A stretch of 64,000 nucleotides of DNA from Streptomyces dengpaensis (GCF_002946835.1 NZ_CP026652.1:3968001-4032000), one strand, 5' to 3'. Positions 43,554 through 53,101 are shown, counted from the first letter of the stretch. Numbers and translations are program-made. Notes: a model not told the origin generated them from the letters alone.

Positions 43554-43752
43554 GCGGGCTCCAGTTCCTTCACTCGGGACCGCCGGGGCGGGGTGTCCAA
43601 CCGGTCCGTGTCGTGGCTCGACAGCAGCGTCTCGCACGGACCGTGACTTGCCCTTCGTCACTCACCGGCTGAGTGTCACTCAATGGCGGCGCCCGGCACG
43701 TCGCCGTACGCCGCACCGGTGCGGGGAGAGCGACGCCACGCGGGCGCGTGAC

Positions 43753-44331
43753 TCACACCAGCGCCGTCGGGCCGCCTTCGCTCGGCGGTCTTCCGAAGCG
43801 GGGACGTACGGCGATACGAGGCTGACGGCGCTGTGCCGAGTAGTGGACCAGGGTGGGGGCCGGTACGCGGGGGTAGAGCCGCCCGTAGCGGGGGTAGTTC
43901 GCGCGGACCGTGGCGATGCCGTTCTCGGTGGGGGCGAGGTAGGCCTGGTCGCCGCGCTGGAGGAGCGCGACGTACTGGCGGATCTGCAGGGCCCGTACGT
44001 CGTCGGCCGGTGCGTAGCGGGAGGTGCCGGCGAGCGCGATGCCCTCCATGCCCGCGTTGGCCAGGGTGACCATCAGGCGCCACTGGCGGACGTTCATCGC
44101 CTCGGACAGGAATCGCGTCAGGTGCTTGGCGGCGGTCGGTGCGGCGTCCTTGATGAGGAGATCGAGGCGTGCGTACGCGGCCCGCGCGCGGGTGGCGGCG
44201 GTCCGGTTCTGGGCGTAGGCCTCGTCGACCTCCACCCGGGCGCGATCGCGCAACAGGTCGCGGTACCACCTGGGATAACCCACCTGAGGTGGCCGCTGCA
44301 GGAGGGGATAAAGAGTGGGCGACATCCGCAA
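43753..44331 (-). CDS. Hypothetical protein
   Basis: The product is 192 aa with strong GC-rich third-position bias, which supports it as a real gene rather than a shadow. It is rich in Arg, Tyr and Ala and mostly helical (RARAAYARLDLLIKDAAPTA, NVRQWRLMVTLANAGMEGIA), with no signal or membrane segment; the C-terminus is a basic Pro-rich tail. No family recognised. It is divergent from the RCK-domain membrane protein. Confidence 0.65.
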   Translation of the reverse strand: MRMSPTLYPLLQRPPQVGYPRWYRDLLRDRARVEVDEAYAQNRTAATRARAAYARLDLLIKDAAPTAAKHLTRFLSEAMNVRQWRLMVTLANAGMEGIALAGTSRYAPADDVRALQIRQYVALLQRGDQAYLAPTENGIATVRANYPRYGRLYPRVPAPTLVHYSAQRRQPRIAVRPRFGRPPSEGGPTALV

Positions 44332-44465
44332 CGGATCATGACGTGGGCGAGCCTTCTGCGAATCCGATGTACCATCTTCCGTTCATCTGGGGCCAGTTGC
44401 CCCGATGCGCCCCCGTGGTGCCGCGGTGCCGGTACGGTGCGCGGTCACACCTCAGGGCCCGCATC

Positions 44466-44548
44466 CAGGGTCCACACCGTCCAGATCTCAGAGTCACCAT
44501 CGTCCAGATCTTCAGAGTCCCCATCGTCCATGTCTCAGGGTCCACATC
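44466..44548. repeat. Tandem 23/24-bp repeat, 3.5 copies
   Basis: Units of the form CAGRGTCMMCAYCGTCCAGATCT begin at 44466, 44489, 44513 and 44536. They lie between the divergent hypothetical gene and the RCK protein gene, 50 bases before its start. Confidence 0.8.
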
Positions 44549-44594
44549 ACCGACCGCGTGCGTGAGCGGTTCGGAGCGTGACAGTCTTTCTCCC

Positions 44595-46553
44595 GTGGGG
44601 AACCTTCCGTCTCAGAGCGCCTCAACCGACGCCACCGCACCCATGGTGGTGGCCGGCGACGACGCCCTGGCGCACCGGCTGGCCGCCGAACTGCGCGGGG
44701 TGTACGGCGAGCAGGTGACCCTCGTCGTACCGCCCGCCCAGCGGAGCGTGCGGCCGCCCGTGGTGGGGCGGACGCGGGCCACGGCCCTGTTCGACCGGGT
44801 GACCGCGGCGGTGAACCGGGCCTCCGGGAACGGTGACTCGGGAGCCGCACGGACCGCCGAACCCCCCGGCTCCGAGCGCATGGTGGAGGCTGCCGAACTC
44901 ACCGAGGCCGTACTCGCCGACGCCGGTGCAGAGCGGGCCGCCGCGCTCGCGCTCGTGTACGACGACGACGAGACCAACATCCGGGCCGCGCTCACCGCAC
45001 GGCGGCTCAACCCGCGGATCCGGCTGGTTCTGCGGCTCTACAACCGGCGGCTCGGGCAGCACATCGAGGCGCTGCTCGACCAGGCTTCGGCCTTGGCCGG
45101 AGCGGGGGCCGTGCCCGGCATCGGGGCGTTCGACGCGTCCACCACCGTGCTGTCCGACGCCGACACCGCCGCGCCCGCGCTGGCCGCGACCGCCTTGACC
45201 GGTACCAGCAAGGTCGTCCAGACCGACGGGCTGATGCTGCGCGCGGTCGAGCGGCCGCCGCCGGGGCCGGGGCAGGTCGCCGATCCGGGCCTGTGCACGT
45301 TGGCGCTGCTGTCCGCCACGACCAACGATCCCGCCGGTGCCGACGGGTCCGAGAGCAGTGGGGAGCAGGCGCCCCAACTCCTGCCCGACGAACGGGCGGT
45401 GGCCGCCGCGACCGGGCGCGGCACCGTCGTCCTGGAGAATGTCTCGTACTCCGGTCCCGCCCTGTCCGCCGGGCGCAGTGTCGTGCCCTTCGGGTCGTTG
45501 CTGTCACGGCGGCTGCGGTGGTCGTTCGCGGGGCTTGTGGGGTGTGTGATCGGGCTTGCGGTCGCCTCGATGGTGGTGACGGGTGAACATCCCTTGCGGG
45601 CCACTTACTTGACGCTCCTCGATCTCTTCGCCATCAACGAACCCGCCATCGGGCAGCCTGCCGGGCGGCAGGTTCTTCAGTTGTTCTCGGGGCTGGTCGG
45701 GTTGCTGCTGCTGCCTGTGCTGCTGGCCGCCGTCCTTGAGGCGCTCGGTACGTTCCGCAGCGGGTCCGCGTTGCGGAAGCCGCCGCGGGGGCTGTCCGGG
45801 CATGTGGTGCTGCTCGGGGTCGGCAAGATCGGTACGCGCGTGCTGGCGCGGTTGCGGGAGCTGAACATTCCCGTGGTGTGCGTCGAGGCCGATCCCGAGG
45901 CGCGGGGGCTGGCGCTTGCGCGGCGGCTTCGGGTGCCGGTGGTGCTGGGGGATGTGACTCAGGAAGGTGTGCTGGAGGCCGCCAAGATTCATCGGGCGCA
46001 TGCGTTGTTGGCGTTGACGAGCGCCGACACGACCAATCTGGAGGCCGCGCTGTACGCGCGGACCGTGCGGCCCGATCTGCGGGTCGTGCTGCGGTTGTAC
46101 GACGACGACTTCGCGACGGCGGTGTACCGCACGTTGCGTGCCGCCTACCCCGGGGCCCTGACCCGGAGCCGGAGTGTGTCCCATCTGGCCGCGCCCGCGT
46201 TTGCCGGGGCCATGATGGGGCGGCAGATTCTTGGGGCGATTCCTGTTGAGCGACGGGTGTTGCTGTTCGCCGCGGTGGATGTGGGTGGGTATCCGCAGTT
46301 GGAGGGGCGGACGGTGGGGGAGGCGTTTCGGGCGGGGGCTTGGCGGGTGCTGGCGTTGGATACCGGGGGGCCGTCGGGGCTGGTCTGGAACATTCCCTCC
46401 ACGTATGTGCTGGGGGGTGGGGATCGGGTGGTGCTGGCTGCTACTCGGCGGGGGTTGGCGGAGTTGTCGGGTCGCCGACGGGTCGTCCCCACCCACCCGA
46501 CTCGGCCGGGTGAGAGCCCCTCCCCTGGGGCCCCGCCCCAGACCCCGCCATAA
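44595..46553 (+). CDS. Two-domain RCK/NAD-binding membrane protein (ion-channel-like)
   Basis: The product is 652 aa from GTG 44595. Two TrkA-N/RCK Rossmann domains are present: the first starts APMVVAGDDALAHRLAAEL, the second GHVVLLGVGKIGTRVLARL with the full GxGxxG. Between them lie two or three membrane helices (LVGCVIGLAVASMVVTG; FSGLVGLLLLPVLLAAVLEA) with a reentrant-like segment LLDLFAINEPAIGQPAG where a K+ channel would have TxGYG; the filter is not recognisable. This resembles CASTOR/POLLUX-type and bacterial RCK channels. It may conduct cations under NAD(H) or nucleotide control. Confidence 0.85.
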   Translation: MGNLPSQSASTDATAPMVVAGDDALAHRLAAELRGVYGEQVTLVVPPAQRSVRPPVVGRTRATALFDRVTAAVNRASGNGDSGAARTAEPPGSERMVEAAELTEAVLADAGAERAAALALVYDDDETNIRAALTARRLNPRIRLVLRLYNRRLGQHIEALLDQASALAGAGAVPGIGAFDASTTVLSDADTAAPALAATALTGTSKVVQTDGLMLRAVERPPPGPGQVADPGLCTLALLSATTNDPAGADGSESSGEQAPQLLPDERAVAAATGRGTVVLENVSYSGPALSAGRSVVPFGSLLSRRLRWSFAGLVGCVIGLAVASMVVTGEHPLRATYLTLLDLFAINEPAIGQPAGRQVLQLFSGLVGLLLLPVLLAAVLEALGTFRSGSALRKPPRGLSGHVVLLGVGKIGTRVLARLRELNIPVVCVEADPEARGLALARRLRVPVVLGDVTQEGVLEAAKIHRAHALLALTSADTTNLEAALYARTVRPDLRVVLRLYDDDFATAVYRTLRAAYPGALTRSRSVSHLAAPAFAGAMMGRQILGAIPVERRVLLFAAVDVGGYPQLEGRTVGEAFRAGAWRVLALDTGGPSGLVWNIPSTYVLGGGDRVVLAATRRGLAELSGRRRVVPTHPTRPGESPSPGAPPQTPP

Positions 46554-46777
46554 GCTCCGTCCCTGGACTCTCCCCCACCCACCCGCCCGACTCCGTCGGA
46601 TGCGAAGTGCCCCTTGCCCTGGGGACCCGCTCCAGACCCCGGCGGGTACTCCGTCCCCTGCGCCCCTGTCCGAGCCGGCCATCCAGGCAGCCGCCGCCAC
46701 CCGCGCCACCGACGCCGTGATGGACCACCTCGACCTGACGACCCTCCTCGGGAGGAGGACGGGGCAGGAGAAGCAGC

Positions 46778-47074
46778 TCAGATTGTCCAGTCACCCTGAC
46801 TGGCCGCCTCCAGCTCCTCTTCCTTCTCCTCCATGAACCGGATGCCCTCGTGTGACAGCGAGACGATGGCGGGCGTCTTGTGCGAGGTCCACTCGACGGT
46901 GATCAACCCCTCACCGGCCAGGTAGGCGCAGGCGGCGGCAAGGTCTTCGTCGGGCAGCCCGAGCTCCTCGCGGAGTGTCGCTCCGCTGGTTTCGGAACGA
47001 TTGCGTTCGACGGCCCCGTAAAGAGTCTGGAGAACCGCCTTCCGGTAGGTCTTGCGCTCACGCAGTGTCGCCAT
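46778..47074 (-). CDS. Small winged-helix-like protein
   Basis: The product is 98 aa. The layout KAVLQTLYGAVERNRSE, then GATLREELGLPDEDLAAACA and YLAGEGLITVEWTSHKTPAI resembles a winged helix with a beta wing, followed by an acidic helix (EEKEEELEAASQ). Likely a DNA-binding or scaffold protein; the family was not recognised. It stands alone, with 70 bases to the previous stretch of G-rich sequence following the RCK gene. Confidence 0.65.
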   Translation of the reverse strand: MATLRERKTYRKAVLQTLYGAVERNRSETSGATLREELGLPDEDLAAACAYLAGEGLITVEWTSHKTPAIVSLSHEGIRFMEEKEEELEAASQGDWTI

Positions 47075-47605
47075 GGCTGTCGCTCCTGGACTCGTGGCCG
47101 AGCTTCCACGTACGCCCCTTTCTGAAGCCTATGCCCCGTACAGGTGTGGGCGAAGGCGGAGCAAAGCGTCACCTGGCGGCGCGGTTTGCTCCGCCCCGGC
47201 CCACGTCACCGCACGAGGGCAGCACCCCGTCGCGGCAACGGTGACCTCGGACCACCTCATACGACGTGCCTTTCTGCGAGGCCGCTCACTTGCGGTCCGC
47301 CACAAGAAACACCACCGGCGACCGCCCGCCATGAGACGGACCCCGCGTCGGGTAGACGTCAGGTGGGCGCGGTCACCGGTCAATGCCCCGAGCTTGCCGG
47401 CACCCGGGGCCCAAGGAGCCTACGCGTCAGCTTTCCTCCGCGACACAGGCGCCTTTGGCCGCGATCAGGCCGTCGGAATGCCGAGTTCGGCGAGCAGGCC
47501 GCGCACGCGTTGCTCGATGGCCCACCGTGCCATGGTTGACGTACTCGGGCAGAGTTGAGTACACGCGCTCTGGCCGGTGACGGAGAGAGCCGAAACGCTT
47601 GAGCC
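47075..47605. other. Gene-free stretch
   Basis: About 530 bases without an intact gene. Read leftward, a short frame near 47540-47480 ends ARWAIEQRVRGLLAELGIPTA before a TGA; it may be the last 21 residues of a lost gene. Nothing else recognised. Confidence 0.4.
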
Positions 47606-48010
47606 ATGCGCAAAGGACTCCTGAAACCCGTTCTCCAGCAGTGGCCGATCCTTGTGCCGGCTGGGGTGGCTCTAGCGGCGTGGGCGGCCTGGCTGGGCTG
47701 GGACCAGCACCGCGACGTACATCCTGATGGCACGACGACCGGTCCATACGAAGCGTGGCAAGTGATCGGGCTGGTGCTGACGCTGCTGGTACCGGTGTGC
47801 TGGGCGGCATCCCGGCGTCACGTCGCAGCCGCTGTGCTTGGCCCCACGGTGGGCCTGACTGTTGCTGCCGCTTACGACTGGTCGGACGACTCCAGCGGCC
47901 TCTTCATGGTCGGCGTGGGGCTGGTCATGCTGGGGAGCCTCGTCGTGACCGGCGTCGTTTCCGCCGTTATCGTCTATGCGCAACGAGGCGGACGACGGAC
48001 CGGAGCTTGA
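47606..48010 (+). CDS. Small multi-pass membrane protein
   Basis: The product is 134 aa. Four hydrophobic segments (VPAGVALAAWAAWLGW; WQVIGLVLTLLVPVCWAAS; VAAAVLGPTVGLTVAAAY; GVGLVMLGSLVVTGVVSAVI) alternate with short charged loops, ending in a basic tail (YAQRGGRRTGA). No family recognised. It stands alone between an unassigned stretch and a transposase scrap. Confidence 0.6.
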   Translation: MRKGLLKPVLQQWPILVPAGVALAAWAAWLGWDQHRDVHPDGTTTGPYEAWQVIGLVLTLLVPVCWAASRRHVAAAVLGPTVGLTVAAAYDWSDDSSGLFMVGVGLVMLGSLVVTGVVSAVIVYAQRGGRRTGA

Positions 48011-48080
48011 GGTAAGCCGCGCTGCCCCTGACCGCACCGGGGTGGCGGACTGACTCCGGAACGCCGGGCTTTCCGGAAGC

Positions 48081-48165
48081 GGTTGCGCAGGGAAGCGGCC
48101 GAGAGATTCGCCAGAGGCGACGAGACGGCGGCTGCCGCCCGGACCCGGCAGGGCTCGGCCTCTGC
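48081..48165 (+). pseudogene. IS630-like transposase N-terminal scrap
   Basis: A short frame reading LRREAAERFARGDETAAAAR resembles LRLEAAERFARGEKTRDVAR in the N-terminal HTH of the IS630 transposase at 15 kb. No inverted repeats or further transposase sequence follow. Confidence 0.4.
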
Positions 48166-48243
48166 GCCCTCTCGTGCCCCTGTTGAGGCTTCGCCCCGGC
48201 GCCGCGGCGCCAGGTGTCAGGTGTCAGGTGTCAGTAACGTCGG

Positions 48244-50073
48244 CTACTTCGGCAGGTGCCTCTCCGCGAAGTCGAGTTCCAGGCGGACCTGCTTGATGCG
48301 TTCGTCGACTACCAGGGAGCCGTGGCCCGCGTCGTAGCGGTACACCTCGTGGGTGGCGTCGCGGGCGGCGAGGCGGGCTACGTAGTTGTCGATCTGGCGG
48401 ATGGGGCAGCGGGGGTCGTTGACGCCCGCCGAGATGTAGACGGGGGCTTTGACCGCGTCGACGTAGGTGAGGGGGGAGGACGCCTCGAAGCGTTCGGGGA
48501 CCTCCTCCGGCGTGCCGCCGAGGAGGGTGCGGTCCATGGCCTTCAGGGCTTCCATCTCGTCGTGGTACGCCGTGACGTAGTCGGCGACCGGGACCGCGGC
48601 GATGCCGAGGGCCCAAGCGTCGGGTTGGGTGCCGAGGCCGAGGAGGGTGAGGTAGCCGCCCCAGGAGCCGCCGGTCAGGATGAGGCGCTTGGGGTCGGCC
48701 AGGCCGGATGCCACCGCCCACGCGCGGACCGCCGCGATGTCCTCCAGCTCGATCAGGCCGACGCGGTGCTTGAGGGCGTCCGTCCATGCGCGGCCGTAGC
48801 CCGTGGAGCCGCGGTAATTGACCCGCACGACCGCGTAGCCGTGGTCCACCCAGGCTGCCGGGCCCGCCGCGAACGAGTCGCTGTCGTGCCAGGTCGGGCC
48901 GCCGTGGATGTCGAAGACCGTGGGGAGCGGGCCCGTGGTGCCCGCCGGCTTCTGGACGAGGGCGTGGATGCGGCCGCCGGGGCCCTCGACCCAGACGTCC
49001 TCCACGGGGACCGAGCCCGGGGACTTCAAGCCGGGGGGATCGAGGACGATTTCGTCGGTGGTCGAGCGGACCGCGGACGGCTCCGCCGCCGAGGACCACA
49101 GGTACTCGACGGTGCCGTCCGGGCGGGCGGTCGCCCCGGATACCGTGCCGGGCGGTGTGGGGACCTTGCTCAGCTCGCGGGACGTGAGGTCGTAGCGCCA
49201 CAGGTCGCTGCGGGCCTCGAAGCTGTGGGCGATGAGGAGCGCGGAACCGTCGGGGTACCACTCGGCGGCCACGTCGCCGGGGAGGTCGAGGCCCAGGTCC
49301 GACTCCTCGCCCGTCGCCACGTTCCACACCAGGGGCTCCCAGCGGCCGCGGCGCTGGTGGCCGATGAGGAGGCGGGTGTCGCCGTCGACCGGGGCGAAGC
49401 CCAGCACCTCCAGGCCCAGCTCGACCGTGCCGCCCTTGGTGTCGTCCAGCTCGGCCACCGTCGTACCGTCGGGGCGCAGGACGCGCAGCGCCGAGTGCAT
49501 CGCGTCGCCGTGCTCCGTGTGCTCGATGGCGATCAGAGAACCGTCGTGGGAGAGGTCTCCGACGCCCGCCGACTCGCGGTGCCGGTAGATCTCCACGGGG
49601 GCCTCGCCGGTGCCGGCCACATGGATCGTCGAGCCCTCGTCGTCGGTCGAGCGGCCCACGACCGCCGTACGCCCGTCCCGTCCGATGGCCAGGCCTGCCG
49701 GGTAGGAGGGGTCGAGGCCGGGGACCGCGGGGGCGTCGGCGTCCCCTTCCGAGACGTCCTCGGTGAAGCGCCGGCGGCGCCAGATGCCGAACTCGTCGCC
49801 GTCCTTGTCGTCGAACCACCAGATCCATTCGCCGTCCGGCGAGAGCACGCCGTCCGTCGTGCCGTTCGCCCGGTGCGTGACCTGGCGCTGCTCGCCCGTC
49901 GCGCGGTCCCACGCGTACAGCTCGTACGTCCCCGTCGCGTTCGAGACGAACAGGGAGCGGTGCGGGGCGTCGTCCGCCCAGTCCGGCAGCGACACCCGCG
50001 GCGCCCTGAAGCGCTGCTCCCAGTCGGGCATGGCCGCCTGCTGCTGCTCGATGGACCTGTTGCTCTCAGTCAT
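48244..50073 (-). CDS. S9-family prolyl-oligopeptidase-like serine peptidase
   Basis: The product is 609 aa from ATG 50073. The N-terminal 360 residues are beta-propeller repeats (e.g. YELYAWDRATGEQRQVT, GVLSPDGEWIWWFDDKDG); the C-terminal alpha/beta hydrolase domain carries GGSWGG with nucleophile Ser470, Asp553 in GVNDPRCP and His584 in DAGHGSL. This is the S9C-like acylaminoacyl-peptidase group, cytoplasmic because no signal peptide is seen. It clips short peptides, with the propeller limiting substrate size. Standing alone. Confidence 0.92.
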   Translation of the reverse strand: MTESNRSIEQQQAAMPDWEQRFRAPRVSLPDWADDAPHRSLFVSNATGTYELYAWDRATGEQRQVTHRANGTTDGVLSPDGEWIWWFDDKDGDEFGIWRRRRFTEDVSEGDADAPAVPGLDPSYPAGLAIGRDGRTAVVGRSTDDEGSTIHVAGTGEAPVEIYRHRESAGVGDLSHDGSLIAIEHTEHGDAMHSALRVLRPDGTTVAELDDTKGGTVELGLEVLGFAPVDGDTRLLIGHQRRGRWEPLVWNVATGEESDLGLDLPGDVAAEWYPDGSALLIAHSFEARSDLWRYDLTSRELSKVPTPPGTVSGATARPDGTVEYLWSSAAEPSAVRSTTDEIVLDPPGLKSPGSVPVEDVWVEGPGGRIHALVQKPAGTTGPLPTVFDIHGGPTWHDSDSFAAGPAAWVDHGYAVVRVNYRGSTGYGRAWTDALKHRVGLIELEDIAAVRAWAVASGLADPKRLILTGGSWGGYLTLLGLGTQPDAWALGIAAVPVADYVTAYHDEMEALKAMDRTLLGGTPEEVPERFEASSPLTYVDAVKAPVYISAGVNDPRCPIRQIDNYVARLAARDATHEVYRYDAGHGSLVVDERIKQVRLELDFAERHLPK

Positions 50074-50202
50074 GGCCCCATAGTGCCTGGCCCGCCCGGC
50101 CATCCGCTGGCGTGGTCCTCAGCCTGTGGATAACTTCACGGCCATCTGCGCGCCGACATCGGTCGGGGCCCGTTGTCAGTGGCCGGGTGCAGACTTCTCC
50201 GC

Positions 50203-50577
50203 ATGACCGATCTGCGCGAGACAGTCGAGAGGTTCTGGGCCGCCGCCGAGGCCCGGGACTGGGCCGGGTTCTCGGACACGCTGGCCGAGGACGTCGTGTA
50301 CACGCTGCCGCAGACGCGGGAGCGCATCAGCGGCAGGGAAAAGTACGTCCAGTTCAACCGCGAGTATCCGGGCGACTGGCACGTCCGGATCGAGCGCGTC
50401 ATAGCCGAGCCCGGCCAGGCCGTCACCTGGACCCACTTCACCGTGGGGCTGGAGGAGATGCACGCGATCACGTTCTTCACGGGGGACGGATCCGGGCGCA
50501 TAGCCTCTGTCACCGACTTCTGGCCGGAGCCGTACGAGCCCCCGGCCGGCCGCGAGCACCTCGTCGAGCGGTACTGA
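50203..50577 (+). CDS. NTF2-like (SnoaL/DUF4440-type) protein
   Basis: The product is 124 aa from ATG 50203. One NTF2-like cone domain: N-terminal helices (VERFWAAAEARDWAGFSDTL) then beta strands DVVYTLPQ, GREKYVQFNREYP, DWHVRIERVI, AVTWTHFTVG, HAITFFTG, IASVTDFW. Members act as small enzymes (cyclases, isomerases) or binding proteins; no catalytic pair can be assigned here. Confidence 0.85.
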   Translation: MTDLRETVERFWAAAEARDWAGFSDTLAEDVVYTLPQTRERISGREKYVQFNREYPGDWHVRIERVIAEPGQAVTWTHFTVGLEEMHAITFFTGDGSGRIASVTDFWPEPYEPPAGREHLVERY

Positions 50578-50653
50578 GCCGGGCGTCCAGCCGCGCTGGA
50601 CCGGAGCCACCCCGCGGCCCGGCCCCGTGCGGCGGCCCCGTACCGTGGAGGGC

Positions 50654-51475
50654 GTGTACCGGTTCCTGCTGACGCCCCGCTGGTGGGGGATCAACGTCTT
50701 CGTGCTGTTGGCCATCCCGTTCTGCGTCTTCATGGGGTCATGGCAGTTGGGGCGGTTCGAGGACCGGGTGGAGGACCACCGGGCGGCGGGCGAGCAGGCC
50801 GCGTCGGCCAAGACGGAGGCGGCCCGTCCGCTCACCGAGCTGCTGCCCGTGGACAAGAACACCTCCGGCGACCGGGCCACCGCCACCGGCCGGTACGGCA
50901 AGCAGCTCCTCGTGCCCGACCGTGAGCTGGACGGCAAGCGCGGGTTCTACGTGCTGACGATGCTGCGGACCGACGGCGGCGAGGCGCTGCCCGTCGTCCG
51001 GGGCTGGCTGCCCGGTGACGCGGACCCGGCGAAGGCACCGGCCGCGCCCACCGGCGAGGTCACGGTGACGGGTGCGCTGCAGGCGTCCGAGAACCCGGGT
51101 GCGAACGGCGTCAGCGCGGCCCGCGGACTTCCCGAGGGGCAGACCGGCGCGATCAGCTCGGCGTCGCTGGTGAACCTGGTGTCGTACGAGAAGGTGTACA
51201 ACGCGTGGATCACCCTCGACCGCGCCGACAGCGGGATGAAGGCGGTGCCCGCGACCGCCCCGCAGGGCACCGGCCTGGACCTCAAGGCGTTCCAGAACCT
51301 CGGCTACACCGGTGAGTGGTTCGTCTTCGCGGGCTTCGTCGTCTTCATGTGGTTCCGGCTGCTGCGCCGCGAGGTGGAGTTCGCACGCGACGCACAGCTG
51401 GGCCTGGCCCCGGAAGAACCGGAGGAGCGGACCGGGGACGACAACGCCCCCGCGTCACCGTCGGCCACCGCCTAG
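50654..51475 (+). CDS. SURF1-family protein
   Basis: The product is 273 aa from GTG 50654, preceded by GGAGG, which gives the usual actinobacterial N-terminus YRFLLTPRWWGINVFVLLAI. There are two membrane helices, one at each end (INVFVLLAIPFCVFMGSWQL; WFVFAGFVVFMWFRLL), flanking an extracytoplasmic domain with the SURF1 motifs GSWQLGR, GRY, and VVRGWLP. SURF1 helps insert heme a into cytochrome c oxidase. No oxidase gene is adjacent. It is 76 bases downstream of the NTF2-like gene. Confidence 0.9.
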   Translation: MYRFLLTPRWWGINVFVLLAIPFCVFMGSWQLGRFEDRVEDHRAAGEQAASAKTEAARPLTELLPVDKNTSGDRATATGRYGKQLLVPDRELDGKRGFYVLTMLRTDGGEALPVVRGWLPGDADPAKAPAAPTGEVTVTGALQASENPGANGVSAARGLPEGQTGAISSASLVNLVSYEKVYNAWITLDRADSGMKAVPATAPQGTGLDLKAFQNLGYTGEWFVFAGFVVFMWFRLLRREVEFARDAQLGLAPEEPEERTGDDNAPASPSATA

Positions 51476-51866
51476 GAGCGTGGGTCGGTGACGAGGAACT
51501 GGCCTGACCGAAGCGAGCCCGGTGTCGGCGAGGCAGGCGTTTGTCCGCTTGGTCGGCGACTGGGGGCTGGCGGCCGGGGCCTCCGGGGGCGGTGGGGGAC
51601 TCCCTGACTGGTCAGCCGGCCAGCACGGCGAGTCCGGTGGAGTAACGGTTCGTCCGGGCCGGCGGACCGACAGGGCACGTCCCGGAGGGAATGGGCGGGT
51701 GGACGGGGCCGGATTCGATGGGCCGTCAGTCGGTTCCGTGCCACTCCGCGCGGACGCTGAGCGCGTCGCGGACGAAGACACACGGGTGTGCGCGTCCTTG
51801 GCCAACGTGCCGGAGGTGACCTTGGCCGGTTCGCCTGGCGCGGGCAAGACCTCGGCATCCTGACGC
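51476..51866. other. Gene-free stretch
   Basis: 391 bases between SURF1 and the convergent LacI gene. A GTG-start frame (51522-51863) is Gly/Arg-rich, lacks a recognisable domain and is not counted as a gene. Confidence 0.4.
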
Positions 51867-52868
51867 CTATGCCGATTCGCGCCGCCGCAGTTCCGCTCTC
51901 ACCACAAGTTCGTCGCGACTGAGCGGACCGCTCCTGGTCAGCAGCCGGGCCGTCTGTTCCACCGCGAGCGCACCGAGGTGACGCGTGTCCAGGGCCACGG
52001 TCGACAGGGGCGGTTCGACCAGCTCTCCGAGCCGGAGTCCGTCGAAGCCGATCACGGCGAGGTCCTGGGGAACCGTTCGTCCGAGCCGGCGTGCGGCACG
52101 CAGTGCGCCGATGGCGATGATGTCGTTGAACGTGAACACGGCGGTCACGTCGGGATGAGCAGCGAGGAGCTCCTTCAGCGCGTTCTCCCCGCCCTCGACG
52201 CTCTGGTCTGCGCGGCTCACCGGTCCGGCATCCAGTCCGCAGGCAGTCATCGCGCCCGCGAACCAGTCGTGCCGGATGCTCGGCTCGGACCGGCCTGCGT
52301 GATCAAGCATGCCGATGCGCCGGTGTCCCGACTCGACCAGGTACGAGATCGCGGCGTGGACGCCTTCCTTGCCGTCAATGCGGATCGCACTGAACCGCTC
52401 GGCGTGGTGCTCGCGGTCGATGAGCACCACGGGGAGCCCCCGGGTCAGCTTGTCGATCTCGTCCTCCGGCTGACTCAGGTACCCCACGACGGCGTCCACC
52501 TGCGAGGCGATCACCGCAAGCGTGCCCCGCTCTTCCTCGACGCGGTCACCGGTGTCGTACACGACGACGTGCCAGCCGCGCGCCCGCGCCGCGTCCAGCG
52601 CGGCAGCGGCGACTTCGGTGAAGAACGGGTTGAGCAGATCGGGGATCACGAGTCCGACACTGATCGTGTCCTGCCGGACGAGTCCCCTGGCGAACCGGCT
52701 CGGCCGGTATCCCAGCTCGAGGGCGGCGTCGAGGACGCGCTGCTTGGTGGATTCTCCGATCTCGTTCTTGTCGTTGAGCGCCCGTGACACGGTCTGCCGG
52801 GACACTCCGGCGCTCCGGGCCACATCGTCGATCGTCACCCTGCGGGGGCCGGTCCCCGACGAGGCCAT
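51867..52868 (-). CDS. LacI-family regulator of the sugar cluster
   Basis: The product is 333 aa from ATG 52868, with GGAGG 6 bases upstream. N-terminal HTH: VTIDDVARSAGVSRQTVSRA then the hinge YRPSRFARGLVRQ. The periplasmic-binding-like effector domain follows (ISVGLVIPDLLNPFFTEVAA, VLIDREHHAERFSAIRIDGK, VFTFNDIIAIGALRAARRLG). It is divergent from an ABC transporter/glycosidase operon and a palindrome CGTGAGCGCTCACG lies between, so it most likely represses that operon until the imported sugar is present. Confidence 0.92.
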   Translation of the reverse strand: MASSGTGPRRVTIDDVARSAGVSRQTVSRALNDKNEIGESTKQRVLDAALELGYRPSRFARGLVRQDTISVGLVIPDLLNPFFTEVAAAALDAARARGWHVVVYDTGDRVEEERGTLAVIASQVDAVVGYLSQPEDEIDKLTRGLPVVLIDREHHAERFSAIRIDGKEGVHAAISYLVESGHRRIGMLDHAGRSEPSIRHDWFAGAMTACGLDAGPVSRADQSVEGGENALKELLAAHPDVTAVFTFNDIIAIGALRAARRLGRTVPQDLAVIGFDGLRLGELVEPPLSTVALDTRHLGALAVEQTARLLTRSGPLSRDELVVRAELRRRESA

Positions 52869-53050
52869 CACTCACCTCCGCGTTGTTGCCGACGCATGCG
52901 CGTCGCAGGGGCACCCGAGTGCCCCGGGCCGAAGTCATGATCGTTCAACGGGGCCTGGCGATCGTCGGCCGCGCATCAGACGGCCGCGACGATTCCTTGA
53001 CACCGGCTGCACCGAAGACCACACTCCCAATCACTTCTCGACAGTATCCC

Positions 53051-53101
53051 CCGTTACCGCTCCCGTTACCGCTCCCGTGAGCGCTCACGTTACCGCTCAC
53101 G
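53051..53101. promoter_or_regulatory. LacI operator region with four tandem 12-mers
   Basis: Four 12-bp units in register: CCGTTACCGCTC (53051), CCGTTACCGCTC (53063), CCGTGAGCGCTC (53075), ACGTTACCGCTC (53087). The third forms a perfect 14-bp LacI-type palindrome CGTGAGCGCTCACG (53076-53089). It lies 90 bases before the binding-protein gene. The rest of the divergent region (52869-53191) holds no gene. Confidence 0.8.

Noticed and set aside
48256..50133. 625-codon open frame opposite the S9 peptidase
   Set aside because: Antisense to the triad-bearing peptidase; Val/Arg/Gly-rich without motifs.
51522..51863. 113-codon open frame after SURF1 ending in GAGKTS
   Set aside because: The P-loop-like end is too short and out of context; Gly/Arg-rich with no conserved domain.
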